A stretch of DNA of 31,828 nucleotides from Bacteroidota bacterium (GTDB lineage Bacteria; Bacteroidota; Ignavibacteria; Ignavibacteriales; Melioribacteraceae). The DNA lies in contig JAMCSN010000039.1 of the NCBI GenBank assembly GCA_023381535.1, forward strand, positions 1-31,828. Direction: 5' to 3'. Below the pieces are notes generated by a model that saw only the letters and a list, made by a program, of their open reading frames with translations, ran no database searches and was not told the origin of the DNA. This document shows positions 7,304 to 15,735 of this stretch, piece after piece. Made by a program: the position numbers and the translations under genes. Within the stretch, counting starts at the first letter, position 1, and each line of letters begins with the position of its first letter.

Positions 7304-9094
7304 ATGAAAAAGATAATGCTTGCTTGGCTGTTGCTATGCGTTTTAGTTACGGCTTTCTCTGCTGTTGTAGCCCAAACTCCTTACGATAAATATTACCAGA
7401 TTCTATCTAGATCATTTGGTTTTGGAAGCGCAGGGCAATTATCCGTTGGTGGATACTTTGCTGTAGGAAATGCTGATTGGTGGGATCACAACGAATTTAC
7501 TGTTTGGAGGTTAAATGAAAAAGGAGATTCAGTCAAAGTGAAAAAATATTTCCCCCCAAAACCATATAATCAGTATAACAGATGGGCTGTCAGCGCAGCA
7601 AGTGCCGCTGACGGTGGTTTATTCATACTCACCGGTTCATGGGATCTTAACGGCGGCGGACAGTTCACATATAATTCAGTTATGAGAACTAATGCTCAAG
7701 GTGATTCGACCTGGTGTGTAATTATCTCACCTCAAGCTGCTTGGGCTGGTGCGAAGTTAAATGATATATTAGTCACACCGGATGGTGGCTGTATCGTTGT
7801 TGGCCAGAGCAATTGGAACGATTATCCCCGAATTTTGAAAATAAGTTCTACAGGGGCAATAACCTGGGAAGGATTTATTCCAAGTGGAGGTTACGTGTTC
7901 AATAGCGTCTGTTTGACTTCTGATGGCGGATATATTGCTGCCGGAGGTAAAAGAACAGGTGAGAGTAATCTTTTGGTAGCAAAATTAAATAGTGCCGGTA
8001 CAACCGTTTGGAATAAGATATTTTATTCTGGTAGCCTTACAAGTGGTGATAAAAAAGTAGCAGTAGGTCTATCCGTGGCTGCTACATCTGATGGGGGTTG
8101 TATGGTTGCAGGTAATGTTTCCAAACCTGGAGAGTGGGCTAGCTCAGCGTTGCTCATGCGGATGAATGCTGCTGGCGACTCCCTATGGACAAAAAAATAT
8201 TATGTATGGAAAGATCAAAATGAAACGGGACATTCAAATAAAATAATACGATTACCTTCCGACCAGTATTTAATGTTTCTGAAAAAAAATACATCTACTG
8301 TTCCTGAGTTAACACTAATGAAGGTTAATTCATCAGGGGATTCGTTATGGACTCAAGTTGGATATAGTTCATCAATGGGGCTGGTTGGTATAGACAGTGA
8401 AGGTGGTATCTTATTAACGGGAACAACAGGAGGAGCGAATTATAATGATTGCGTAGGAGTATTCATAAGAACTACTTCAGGTGGTATGTATAAGTCTCCT
8501 GAATTGATAACCCCATTTAATGGTTACACAGGTATCGATATGATTCCAACTCTTGAATGGCGCGAAAGCCCTTGGTCGGGAGGACCATTTCACAGGCCAT
8601 CTTCATTTCGTGTACAAGTGGCAAGAGATAGTGCTTTCACGAACATAGTGTTTGATAAATCAAATGTAACTACGACTAAACAACAGACTACGAAGCTTCT
8701 TCCTCTTACAAAATATATTTGGCGTGTGCAATCAGTTGGAAAAGAAGGAAGTCCAACAAAATGGAGTTCCGTTAATAGTTTTACTACACAAGCAGGTACT
8801 TCCGTAGAACCGATTGACGATGGAGTGCCGGTGTCATTCTCTCTCCAACAGAATTATCCAAATCCATTTAACCCTTCATCAACAATTGAATTTTCAATTC
8901 CGAAGTCCACACACGTGAATGTTACTATTTTTAATACTCTAGGTAAAGAGATTAATATTCTAATGAACAGCTACTTGAGCGCAGGTAAACACACAGTCGT
9001 ATTCGATGGAAATAATTTACCGAGCGGCATTTACTTTTATAGATTGAGAGCAGGAGATTACACAGAAACAAAAAAGGCGATATTATTAAAATGA
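7304..9094 (+). CDS. T9SS-exported beta-propeller protein with type A sorting domain
   Basis: A 596-residue secreted protein. The signal peptide is MKKIMLAWLLLCVLVTAFSA with a VVA-Q cleavage region near residue 23. Residues about 30-395 are repeated blades with patterns such as TPDGGCIVVGQ, TSDGGYIAAGGK and TSDGGCMVAGN, alternating with GDSxWT strands, as in propeller proteins of this group. Residues about 398-500 look like an Ig/Fn3-type sandwich. The end (from about 510) is a T9SS type A sorting domain: NYPNPFNPSSTIEFSIP from residue 517, then LPSGIYFYRLRAG and a basic tail. The protein should cross the inner membrane by Sec and be exported or surface-attached by T9SS; no T9SS machinery genes lie in this window. 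RBS AGAGGTA precedes the ATG. Ligand and role are unknown. Confidence 0.88.
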   Translation: MKKIMLAWLLLCVLVTAFSAVVAQTPYDKYYQILSRSFGFGSAGQLSVGGYFAVGNADWWDHNEFTVWRLNEKGDSVKVKKYFPPKPYNQYNRWAVSAASAADGGLFILTGSWDLNGGGQFTYNSVMRTNAQGDSTWCVIISPQAAWAGAKLNDILVTPDGGCIVVGQSNWNDYPRILKISSTGAITWEGFIPSGGYVFNSVCLTSDGGYIAAGGKRTGESNLLVAKLNSAGTTVWNKIFYSGSLTSGDKKVAVGLSVAATSDGGCMVAGNVSKPGEWASSALLMRMNAAGDSLWTKKYYVWKDQNETGHSNKIIRLPSDQYLMFLKKNTSTVPELTLMKVNSSGDSLWTQVGYSSSMGLVGIDSEGGILLTGTTGGANYNDCVGVFIRTTSGGMYKSPELITPFNGYTGIDMIPTLEWRESPWSGGPFHRPSSFRVQVARDSAFTNIVFDKSNVTTTKQQTTKLLPLTKYIWRVQSVGKEGSPTKWSSVNSFTTQAGTSVEPIDDGVPVSFSLQQNYPNPFNPSSTIEFSIPKSTHVNVTIFNTLGKEINILMNSYLSAGKHTVVFDGNNLPSGIYFYRLRAGDYTETKKAILLK

Positions 9095-9185
9095 TTCTGG
9101 AAACTAGATACTGGATAGAACAAGCCAGATACTGGATTCTGGATGCTAGATAGAATCAAGCATCCAGTAACCAGCATCCAGAATC
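9093..9185. repeat. Iterated CTGGAT-type repeats with long hairpin
   Basis: The gap between two convergent genes is filled by variants of a CTGGAT / CATCCAG word. AGATACTGGAT occurs at 9106-9116 and 9127-9137 (21-base period), and GATTCTGGA at 9093 and 9135. GATTCTGGATGCT (9135-9147) pairs perfectly with AGCATCCAGAATC (9173-9185), a 13-bp stem with a 25-base loop. The stem could act as a two-way transcription barrier between the genes, but no U-tract is present. Confidence 0.6.
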
Positions 9186-9195
9186 AATTGATAAG

Positions 9196-11121
9196 TTAAA
9201 AAGTTAAACTCAAACCGGCATACAAACTTCTGCCAAGCGTTCCGTAGTAAAGCACTTCTTCGTACTGCTTATCAAAAAGATTTTCGATTCGTGCGTTAAG
9301 TTCCAGATAATCGAACAACTTATACGATGCAGCAAGATTGAACAAAATATAATCCGGCATCTCAACTCTTACCGGGTTGTACATGTCTGTAAAATCCTTA
9401 TCCCAACGTTTGCCGACATAATGTGTCTCCAAATTCAAATCAAATTTTTCGGTAGCATTCCAGTTCACATTCAGTTCGAATTGATCTTTAGGTCTGCGCA
9501 GAAGAGGTTGATTGAAATCTGGACTGAGGTTATAATCATTGTTCGTTTCTGTGTAGGTATAGCTCGCATTTATATTAAGTCCGGCAAAGTTTTTAACATT
9601 AGCTGTAACTTCTATGCCGTGTGATGAAGCCTTCGCAATGTTTATCGTTTTATAATTTTCATCGTAACCGAACATGTTTTCAAAACGGAGATTGAAATAA
9701 GTTAAACCCAAGGAAATTTTTCCGTTCAGCAAAAATTGCTCAATGCCGGCATCCCATCCTTTGCTTTTTTCCGGATTAAGATCCGGGTTTCCGAACAACG
9801 GATCGAACAAGTCAAACAAAGACGGCGCTTTGAATCCGGTGCCGTAAGAAAATTTTAATTTGGTTTCGGTTGTGTGAATAAAATATGCAGGCGCAATTCT
9901 AAAAGTTGTTACTCCGCCAAACTTTTGATTGTTGTCGTATCTCAAACCGGCGGTAACAAAAAGAGATTGATCAACATCGAGTTGATCTTGCAAGTATAAT
10001 CCAGTAGTTCGTACTGATTGTTCCGGCGAAAAACTATCGTATGGACCGTAATCACTTGTTGAAAGATAGCTTGAATTGGATTTTTCTGTTGATGATTCAA
10101 CTCCAAACGTAACAAGATTATGATCAACAAATCTTAGATTGTTCTGCCAATCCAGTTTGGTGCGTTGGCCATTGTTAAGTGCGTCGGATGAAGTGGTCGG
10201 TCTGAATTGATCGGGCAAGTCGAGTGAATGTGTAAAATGTTTCATCAGCGAAGCGTTGAAAGTCTGTTCCCACTTTCCATCAAACAAAGAAAGGTTTAAC
10301 CCGCCCTTGAAAATTTGATTTTCCAAATTGTAGTTGAAATTCGGATCGTCACCGAATTTGTCGTTCTGATCTAATGCCGATTCTGCTTTTGTGAATTTAT
10401 ATAAAAAGTTGAGCGAAAAATTTTTCTGCAAATTTATTGTGAAGTGGGAAGTAAAAGCATCGTTTGAATAACCGTCTTTCTCGGAGTTTCCGTATCTCGA
10501 ATCGGCGGCGGAAACACCATGACTTCCATTGCGCGTTGCGGTAACTGCGTAGTCAAGAAATCCGACTCTGCCGAGAGCGGAAACGTTAGCACGGTAAAAT
10601 CCATTGGAACCGGTCTCGCCCGAAAAAGAATATTCCGGTTTCATGTTTTCTTTTTTAGTTATAATATTTATTACTCCGGCAATTGCGTCGGAACCATACA
10701 AAGTGCTTTGCGGTCCGCGCACCACTTCAATACGATCGATATCATTCGTATTCAAATATGAAAAATCAAACGCGTTGTTCAGCGACGACGGATCGTTCAT
10801 TACAACTCCGTCAAGTATCACAAGAGTGTGGTTTGAGTTTGCACCGCGCATTGAAACGTACGAAAGTTTCCCCGGTCCGCCTTGTTGATAAACCGATATA
10901 CCCGGCAATTCTCGTAAAACATCAACAACAGAATTTAGCTGCCTTTGAGAAATTTCATTTGACGTGATTACGGAAACCGAACTTCCGACAGCAATAGACG
11001 GGGTTTCTGTTCGTGTTGCGGTTACTACAATTTCCGAGAGTGTCGTTTTAACAGAATCGGTTTGAGCAGAAACGGAAATGCTGATGAAAAGAAATAGCGA
11101 AAAGAAAAGAAAATTTTTCAT
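9196..11121 (-). CDS. btuB: TonB-dependent outer-membrane receptor, probably for cobalamin
   Basis: A 641-residue receptor, close to the usual size of BtuB. It has a signal peptide (MKNFLFFSLFLFISISVSAQ), a TonB-box-like start of the mature protein (TLSEIVVTATRTE), a plug domain (about 45-150; GPGKLSYVSMRGAN, DGVVMNDPSS, IEVVRGPQSTLYGSDAIAGV) and a 22-strand-type barrel ending in the terminal aromatic LSLTF. It would import a ligand across the outer membrane using TonB energy. The substrate assignment rests on the complete cobalamin riboswitch in its leader (11267-11542), not on the protein alone; a corrinoid other than B12 is possible. AAGGAG precedes the ATG. No btuF or btuD lies beside it, and a FecCD-type permease appears at 18380. 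Confidence 0.88.
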   Translation of the reverse strand: MKNFLFFSLFLFISISVSAQTDSVKTTLSEIVVTATRTETPSIAVGSSVSVITSNEISQRQLNSVVDVLRELPGISVYQQGGPGKLSYVSMRGANSNHTLVILDGVVMNDPSSLNNAFDFSYLNTNDIDRIEVVRGPQSTLYGSDAIAGVINIITKKENMKPEYSFSGETGSNGFYRANVSALGRVGFLDYAVTATRNGSHGVSAADSRYGNSEKDGYSNDAFTSHFTINLQKNFSLNFLYKFTKAESALDQNDKFGDDPNFNYNLENQIFKGGLNLSLFDGKWEQTFNASLMKHFTHSLDLPDQFRPTTSSDALNNGQRTKLDWQNNLRFVDHNLVTFGVESSTEKSNSSYLSTSDYGPYDSFSPEQSVRTTGLYLQDQLDVDQSLFVTAGLRYDNNQKFGGVTTFRIAPAYFIHTTETKLKFSYGTGFKAPSLFDLFDPLFGNPDLNPEKSKGWDAGIEQFLLNGKISLGLTYFNLRFENMFGYDENYKTINIAKASSHGIEVTANVKNFAGLNINASYTYTETNNDYNLSPDFNQPLLRRPKDQFELNVNWNATEKFDLNLETHYVGKRWDKDFTDMYNPVRVEMPDYILFNLAASYKLFDYLELNARIENLFDKQYEEVLYYGTLGRSLYAGLSLTF

Positions 11122-11238
11122 TGAAGTTACTCCTTGTAAAAAAGTTGAAAGTTGTAACTTCGGGGGTTAATGGAATTTGAATCGATATTTTTTGAAATGT
11201 ACACAGAATCAAAACCCTACCCGCGAAGGTTGATTATT

Positions 11239-11253
11239 AGCCGTTTGACGGCT
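11239..11253 (-). promoter_or_regulatory. Small hairpin in the riboswitch expression platform
   Basis: AGCCGT-TTG-ACGGCT is a perfect 6-bp stem with a 3-base loop between the aptamer and the receptor start. There is no U-tract on the minus strand after it, so it is not a plain terminator. It may be part of the folding switch that hides or frees the ribosome binding site. Confidence 0.35.
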
Positions 11254-11266
11254 TGTTTATTAGCTA

Positions 11267-11542
11267 AATCCGCGGCAGGTCTCCTGACTTAAGACTTCGT
11301 TTAACGCCTTCCCGACGTAATTGATAATTGAGAATGGCTAATTGAGAATTTAATTCTCAATTCTAAATTCCTCGCCTCGCTTCACTTACGTCCAGCAAGT
11401 CGAAGCGGGTCCATTCGCAATTGCCTTATCAGTGGCAATATGTTAAACGAACTAACAACGTCTCTTACAGTTGCGGGGCAGCACCGGAATTTTCCGCTTT
11501 GTGGAATCACCGGTTTCCCTATTAAGTAAATCACCGCAGATT
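11267..11542 (-). ncRNA. Cobalamin (adenosylcobalamin-type) riboswitch
   Basis: All landmark segments of the family can be read on the minus strand in order: GGGAAACCGGTGATTCC, then TCCGGTGCTGCCCCGCAACT with GTAAG, then GCCACTG (about 11435-11429), GGGAAGGC, and the B12 box AGTCAGGAGACCTGCCG (11289-11273). The closing P1 stem is visible: AATCTGCGG (11542-11534) pairs with CCGCGGATT (11275-11267), with one G-U pair. Cobalamin binding would lower expression of the receptor at 9196-11121. The variable arm between GCCACTG and GGGAAGGC is long and carries an extra perfect hairpin (11340-11362). Confidence 0.95.
11340..11362. repeat. AATTGAGAAT hairpin inside the riboswitch variable arm
   Basis: AATTGAGAAT (11340-11349) and ATTCTCAATT (11353-11362) form a perfect 10-bp stem with a 3-base loop. 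A further direct copy of AATTGAGAAT lies at 11326-11335. It sits in the arm of the aptamer whose length is free in this family, so binding should not be lost. It looks like a short repeat inserted into the arm. Confidence 0.7.
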
Positions 11543-11558
11543 GATAAAAACTTCGGGT

Positions 11559-11589
11559 GAAAGATAGAAAAGAATGATCATCCAAGCAA
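11559..11589 (-). promoter_or_regulatory. Candidate promoter of the riboswitch-receptor transcript
   Basis: On the minus strand, TTG (11589-11587) and TATCTTTC (11566-11559; one mismatch from TAnnTTTG) are separated by 20 bases. Transcription would start near 11552, about ten bases before the P1 stem of the riboswitch, exactly where the leader should begin. Confidence 0.5.
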
Positions 11590-11887
11590 TTAGTGAAATG
11601 TGAGTATTCATGAGTCTACACTAAAAAGGTATTTCAGTTGCCCAAAAGTTACGGTTCCGGTATAAATTAGCAGTAGAAAAATTTGAAAATGACCTTTTTA
11701 GATTCGCCTCATTCATGATTTGTAACATTCTTTTTTGAAAAAAACTTTAATAGGTTTATTTTAACGGCAACTTATTTAATATTCTGACAATAGCAGTGAA
11801 TCAAAAAATCTTATCGTTTCAGTTTTTATCAATCGCTTCATTTACAAAATTTTCATTTCAAAAATCTTATAACAAAGGAGATTCCTG
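11590..11887. other. Leader region of the sdh operon
   Basis: About 300 AT-rich bases between the riboswitch promoter (minus) and sdhC (plus). TAGGTTTA at 11751-11758 is one mismatch from the TAnnTTTG element but lacks a well-spaced TTG, so no promoter is called. No coding frame or stable hairpin was recognised. Confidence 0.4.
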
Positions 11888-12556
11888 ATGGGCTGGCTTT
11901 CTAGAGCATTGAACTCATCTATCGGCAAGAAATTTGTGATGGCTCTTACCGGGATCTGTCTTATCTTATTTTTAATTATTCACTTGATCAACAACCTAAC
12001 ACTTTTTGCCGGACCGGAATTATTCAACACTGTTGTGAAAGGTTTGGATGGTATCAAACCGCTAATAAGAGTGATTGAAGTTATTCTGGCGTTGATATTT
12101 ATTTTTCATATCTACAACGGAGTTAGGTTATGGTGGGAAAATAAGAAAGCACGACCCGTAAGGTATGCCATCAATGGTTCGTCAAAAAATTCCGATATTT
12201 TTTCACGCACCATGATTTGGACCGGTAGCATTGTTTTTATTTTTCTCGTAATTCACTTGAGAACACTTTGGGTTACTTTCAATTTTGATCCGACTGTGCA
12301 TGAAGGGCATAGATACTACGACGCAGTTGTATCGGCATTTCAAAGTCCCGTTTATTCACTTTTCTATGTAATCGCAGTAATTATTCTGGGTTTCCATCTT
12401 AACCATGGTTTCCAAAGTGCTTTTCAAACATTCGGTTGGAATCACAAAAAATATTTTTCATTTATTAAGAGGTTGGGATTTATTTATTCGCTTCTAACTG
12501 CATTGGCTTTCGCATCAATTCCAATTTACTTTTTATTTTTCTTCGGAGGTAAGTGA
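11888..12556 (+). CDS. sdhC: Succinate dehydrogenase cytochrome b subunit
   Basis: A 222-residue membrane protein with about five hydrophobic helices, the single large cytochrome subunit found in Bacteroidota-type succinate dehydrogenase / fumarate reductase. It anchors the complex in the inner membrane and passes electrons to quinone, probably through two b haems. Histidines placed in or near helices are candidate ligands: [27 protein letters not shown] and [16 protein letters not shown]. The ATG follows AAAGGAG. The stop TGA shares one base with the sdhA ATG, indicating translational coupling. Confidence 0.95.
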   Translation: MGWLSRALNSSIGKKFVMALTGICLILFLIIHLINNLTLFAGPELFNTVVKGLDGIKPLIRVIEVILALIFIFHIYNGVRLWWENKKARPVRYAINGSSKNSDIFSRTMIWTGSIVFIFLVIHLRTLWVTFNFDPTVHEGHRYYDAVVSAFQSPVYSLFYVIAVIILGFHLNHGFQSAFQTFGWNHKKYFSFIKRLGFIYSLLTALAFASIPIYFLFFFGGK

Positions 12557-14466
12557 TGAAAAAATTAGATTCGAAAGTACCGGCAGGGAAACTTGAAGAA
12601 AAATGGACCAATCACAAGTTCAATATGAAACTTGTTAACCCGGCTAATAAACGCAAGTACGACATCATTGTTGTAGGAACCGGATTAGCCGGAGCTTCGG
12701 CCGCAGCATCGTTGGGCGAGCTTGGTTACAATGTTAAAGCATTCACATTTCATGACAGCGCACGCCGTGCGCACAGCATTGCAGCTCAAGGCGGTATCAA
12801 CGCGGCAAAAAATTATCAGAACGACGGTGATTCTGTTTACAGACTTTTTTACGATACAATCAAAGGCGGCGATTTCCGTTCGCGTGAAGCAAACGTTTAC
12901 CGCTTGGCTGAAGTTAGTAATAACATTATAGACCAATGTGTTGCGCAGGGAGTTCCGTTTGCGCGTGAATACGGCGGCTCACTTGATAACAGGTCTTTTG
13001 GCGGCGCACTTGTATCGAGAACGTTTTACGCAAAAGGACAAACCGGACAGCAGCTTTTACTCGGTGCTTACACAGCAATGAATCGCCAAATCAACCTTGG
13101 CAAAGTAAAATTATTCACCCGCCGGGAAATGTTAGACGTTGTTGTGATAGACGGCGTTGCTAAAGGAATAATTGTTAGAAATCTTCTCACCGGAGAAATT
13201 GAAAAGCATTCTGCTCATGCAGTAATTCTTGCTACAGGCGGTTATTCAAATGTATTCTTCCTTTCAACAAATGCGATGAACTGCAATACAACAGCTATTT
13301 GGCGCGCTCATAAACGCGGTGCGGCTTTTGCAAATCCTTGTTACACTCAAATTCACCCGACATGTTTGCCGGTTCACGGCGAAGGACAATCAAAATTAAC
13401 TTTGATGAGCGAAAGCTTGCGTAACGACGGAAGAATCTGGGTCTCGAAATTGAAACATGATATGCGTAAGCCGAGCGATATTCCTGAAGAAGAACGAGAT
13501 TATTACCTTGAAAGAAAATATCCAACCTACGGCAATTTGAGTCCGCGTGATATTTCCTCGCGTGCAGCAAAAGAAGCCGTTGATGATGGTCGCGGTGCTC
13601 AAGGTCAGGATGCTGTATATCTTGATTTCAGCGATGCTATAAATCGTCTCGGTCAAAAAACAATTGAAGAACGTTACGGAAACTTGTTTGAAATTTACGA
13701 AACGATTACAGGCGACAATCCATACAAAACACCAATGAAAATTTATCCTGCACCGCACTACACGATGGGCGGATTATGGGTGGATTATAATTTGATGAGT
13801 TCGATTCCCGGTTTGTTTGTAGCCGGCGAAGCAAACTTTTCAGATCACGGTGCAAACCGCTTAGGTGCCAGCGCGCTTATGCAAGGTTTGGCTGATGGAT
13901 ACTTCGTTCTTCCTTATACGATCGGAAATTACCTTGGCGGCGATAAACCGGCGTTGGTGAAAACCGAGCATCCCGAATTCGATAAAGTGAAAAAGGAAGT
14001 AGAAGATCAAACAACAAAACTTCTTTCGATAAAAGGAAAAAGAACGGTTGACGATATTCATAAACAGCTCGGCAGATACATGTGGAATAAAGTTGGAATG
14101 GCACGCAACAAAAAAGGTCTGAAAGAAGTTATGGGTGAAATTCAAGAATTGCGTGACGAGTTCTGGAAAAATGTGAATGTCGTCGGTAGTTCGAATGACG
14201 TTAACCAGTGTCTCGAACGTGCCGGAAGACTTGCGGATTATCTTGAACTTGGCGAGTTGATGGCGCTCGATGCTTTGGATCGCAATGAATCATGCGGCGG
14301 TCATTTCAGAGAAGAATATCAAACCGAAGAAGGTGAAGCGCTACGGAATGATGATGACTACGCTTACGTTTCAGCGTGGGAATTCCAGGACGTTGGTAAG
14401 TGGAAACTTCACAAAGAGCACCTCGAATTTGAAAGTGTGAAACTAGCGACAAGGAGTTATAAATAA
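12556..14466 (+). CDS. sdhA: Succinate dehydrogenase / fumarate reductase flavoprotein subunit
   Basis: The catalytic FAD subunit, 636 residues from ATG 12556; a GTG one codon earlier (12553) is also possible, but the ATG fits the GGAGGT site better. The Rossmann motif is [16 protein letters not shown]. His73 in [12 protein letters not shown] is the expected covalent FAD attachment site. HPTCLP, the [14 protein letters not shown] stretch and the [12 protein letters not shown] segment belong to the dicarboxylate site and the FAD-binding domain. The enzyme interconverts succinate and fumarate in the TCA cycle. It overlaps sdhC by one base and sdhB by one base, so the three are one operon. Confidence 0.97.
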   Translation: MKKLDSKVPAGKLEEKWTNHKFNMKLVNPANKRKYDIIVVGTGLAGASAAASLGELGYNVKAFTFHDSARRAHSIAAQGGINAAKNYQNDGDSVYRLFYDTIKGGDFRSREANVYRLAEVSNNIIDQCVAQGVPFAREYGGSLDNRSFGGALVSRTFYAKGQTGQQLLLGAYTAMNRQINLGKVKLFTRREMLDVVVIDGVAKGIIVRNLLTGEIEKHSAHAVILATGGYSNVFFLSTNAMNCNTTAIWRAHKRGAAFANPCYTQIHPTCLPVHGEGQSKLTLMSESLRNDGRIWVSKLKHDMRKPSDIPEEERDYYLERKYPTYGNLSPRDISSRAAKEAVDDGRGAQGQDAVYLDFSDAINRLGQKTIEERYGNLFEIYETITGDNPYKTPMKIYPAPHYTMGGLWVDYNLMSSIPGLFVAGEANFSDHGANRLGASALMQGLADGYFVLPYTIGNYLGGDKPALVKTEHPEFDKVKKEVEDQTTKLLSIKGKRTVDDIHKQLGRYMWNKVGMARNKKGLKEVMGEIQELRDEFWKNVNVVGSSNDVNQCLERAGRLADYLELGELMALDALDRNESCGGHFREEYQTEEGEALRNDDDYAYVSAWEFQDVGKWKLHKEHLEFESVKLATRSYK

Positions 14467-15236
14467 TGAAAGAGAAAAAAATAAATCTGACTCTTAAAAT
14501 ATGGCGCCAGGTCGGACCTAAGTCGCCGGGAAATTTTGCCGAGTACAAAGTTGCCGTGTCGCCGGATTCGTCATTCTTGGAAATGCTCGATGAGATTAAC
14601 AACGATCTCGAAAGCAAAAGTCTCGAACCAATAGCATTTGAAAGCGACTGCCGTGAAGGAATTTGTGGAACGTGTGGACTTGTGATTAATGGTCAACCGC
14701 ACGGACCAATTCCACGCATTGCAACGTGTCAATTGCACATGAGAAACTTTAAAGAAGGCGATACAATTTATGTCGAACCGTTCCGCGCAAAAGCATTTCC
14801 GTTGGTGAAAGATTTAATTGTAGATCGTTCTGCAATGGACAGAATTATGGAAGCCGGAGGATTCATTTCAGTTAATACGGGCAGTATTCCGGACGCAAAT
14901 GCAATTCAGATACCGAAAGATATAGCTTCGGAAGCGATGGATGCGGCTGCGTGCATAGGCTGCGGCGCTTGTGTTGCGGCATGTAAGAATGCATCGGCAA
15001 TGTTATTTGTAAGCGCAAAGGTTTCACAATTTGCGCTTCTGCCTCAAGGACAAACGGAACGATACAACCGTGTTGAAACGATGGTGAAGAAAATGGATGA
15101 ACTCGGTTTCGGCGCGTGCTCAAATACGTACGCGTGTGAAGCGGAATGCCCGAAAGGAATTTCCGTTAAAAACATTGCGCGTATGAACAGAGAATACTTT
15201 ATGGCGAAAGTGAAATCTGATAACGTGGAAGTGTAG
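14466..15236 (+). CDS. sdhB: Succinate dehydrogenase / fumarate reductase iron-sulfur subunit
   Basis: A 256-residue electron-transfer subunit carrying the three usual clusters. [2Fe-2S]: Cys62, 67, 70 and 88 (CREGICGTC ... TCQLH). [4Fe-4S] and [3Fe-4S]: CIGCGACVAAC (Cys163, 166, 169, 173) and the distal set CSNTYACEAECPKG (Cys218, 224, 228). It carries electrons from the SdhA flavin to the SdhC haems. Its ATG shares one base with the sdhA stop. A strong terminator follows at 15287-15313, closing the operon. Confidence 0.97.
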   Translation: MKEKKINLTLKIWRQVGPKSPGNFAEYKVAVSPDSSFLEMLDEINNDLESKSLEPIAFESDCREGICGTCGLVINGQPHGPIPRIATCQLHMRNFKEGDTIYVEPFRAKAFPLVKDLIVDRSAMDRIMEAGGFISVNTGSIPDANAIQIPKDIASEAMDAAACIGCGACVAACKNASAMLFVSAKVSQFALLPQGQTERYNRVETMVKKMDELGFGACSNTYACEAECPKGISVKNIARMNREYFMAKVKSDNVEV

Positions 15237-15286
15237 CTAGACATAAACGAAAGTTTCGCATTTAAGGAAGCAAACTCTATTGAAAG

Positions 15287-15313
15287 CCCGGTTAATTTAA
15301 TCGGGTTTTTTTT
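15287..15313 (+). terminator. Rho-independent terminator of the sdh operon
   Basis: CCCGGTTA-ATT-TAATCGGG gives an 8-bp stem with one G-U pair and a 3-base loop, followed by eight T. It lies 50 bases after the sdhB stop. Confidence 0.9.
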
Positions 15314-15433
15314 ACTGTAACTTTAGGCATCACTGAACAATCAGCAACTGCAATAAAAGGAGTTAATTCTTTTTCCGGTTTGTAACTGCGAAGTGCAATG
15401 ATTATTTTTCTACTTAATATTAAAGAGAAAGCG

Positions 15434-15586
15434 ATGGATAAGACAAAAGGGAAAAAGACTCTTGTTAAAAGAATTAATAAAAAGAAGACCGGGATAAAAC
15501 AATACGCGCTTCAAAAAATAGAAATACTTAGCTGGCTAATGGGGAAAAAACTATATTCTTCACGAGAAGAATTGTATGATAGATAA
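15434..15586 (+). CDS. Possible small basic protein (50 residues)
   Basis: From ATG 15434 the frame reads MDKTKGKKTLVKRINKKKTG, then IKQYALQKIEILSWLMGKKL and a short tail ending in YDR: a lysine-rich start followed by an amphipathic helix. AAAGAGAAAG lies just upstream, which favours this ATG over the one at 15398. No family is recognised. It stands alone between the sdh terminator and the gene at 15736. Coding is plausible but unproved. Confidence 0.4.
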   Translation: MDKTKGKKTLVKRINKKKTGIKQYALQKIEILSWLMGKKLYSSREELYDR

Positions 15587-15641
15587 AATATTTATAGTTG
15601 AGAGAACACTCACTATTGTTAATCCATTTGAGAAATAAGAA

Positions 15642-15735
15642 GAATTTTACAAATCGCTTTAATCGGGCTTTTTTTACGCCTTTTTGGTATTATTGAAACA
15701 TAACCACAACCGAATAACCAGTAAGCCGCTAATTT
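15642..15735. repeat. Partial copy of the sdh terminator region
   Basis: The stretch around 15657-15679, TTTAATCGGGCTTTTTTTAC, matches the right arm and T-run of the sdh terminator (15296-15315) in all but one base, and a weaker likeness continues after it (GGTATTATTGAA against GGCATCACTGAA). The left stem arm is absent here, so this copy should not terminate. It may be a decayed duplication. No promoter for 15736 was found. Confidence 0.45.

Noticed and set aside
9093..9185. CRISPR-like array
   Set aside because: The repeated words are short, degenerate and partly inverted, with no regular spacers and no cas genes nearby; only Cas4-like nuclease motifs are in the AddB-like protein.
11382..11585. 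67-codon minus-strand frame
   Set aside because: It lies wholly within the conserved core and leader of the cobalamin riboswitch, which fully explains the sequence.
11731..11758. sdh promoter TTG...TAGGTTTA
   Set aside because: The spacing between TTG (11735) and the TAnnTTTA-like element is only 13 bases, too short for the Bacteroidota pattern.
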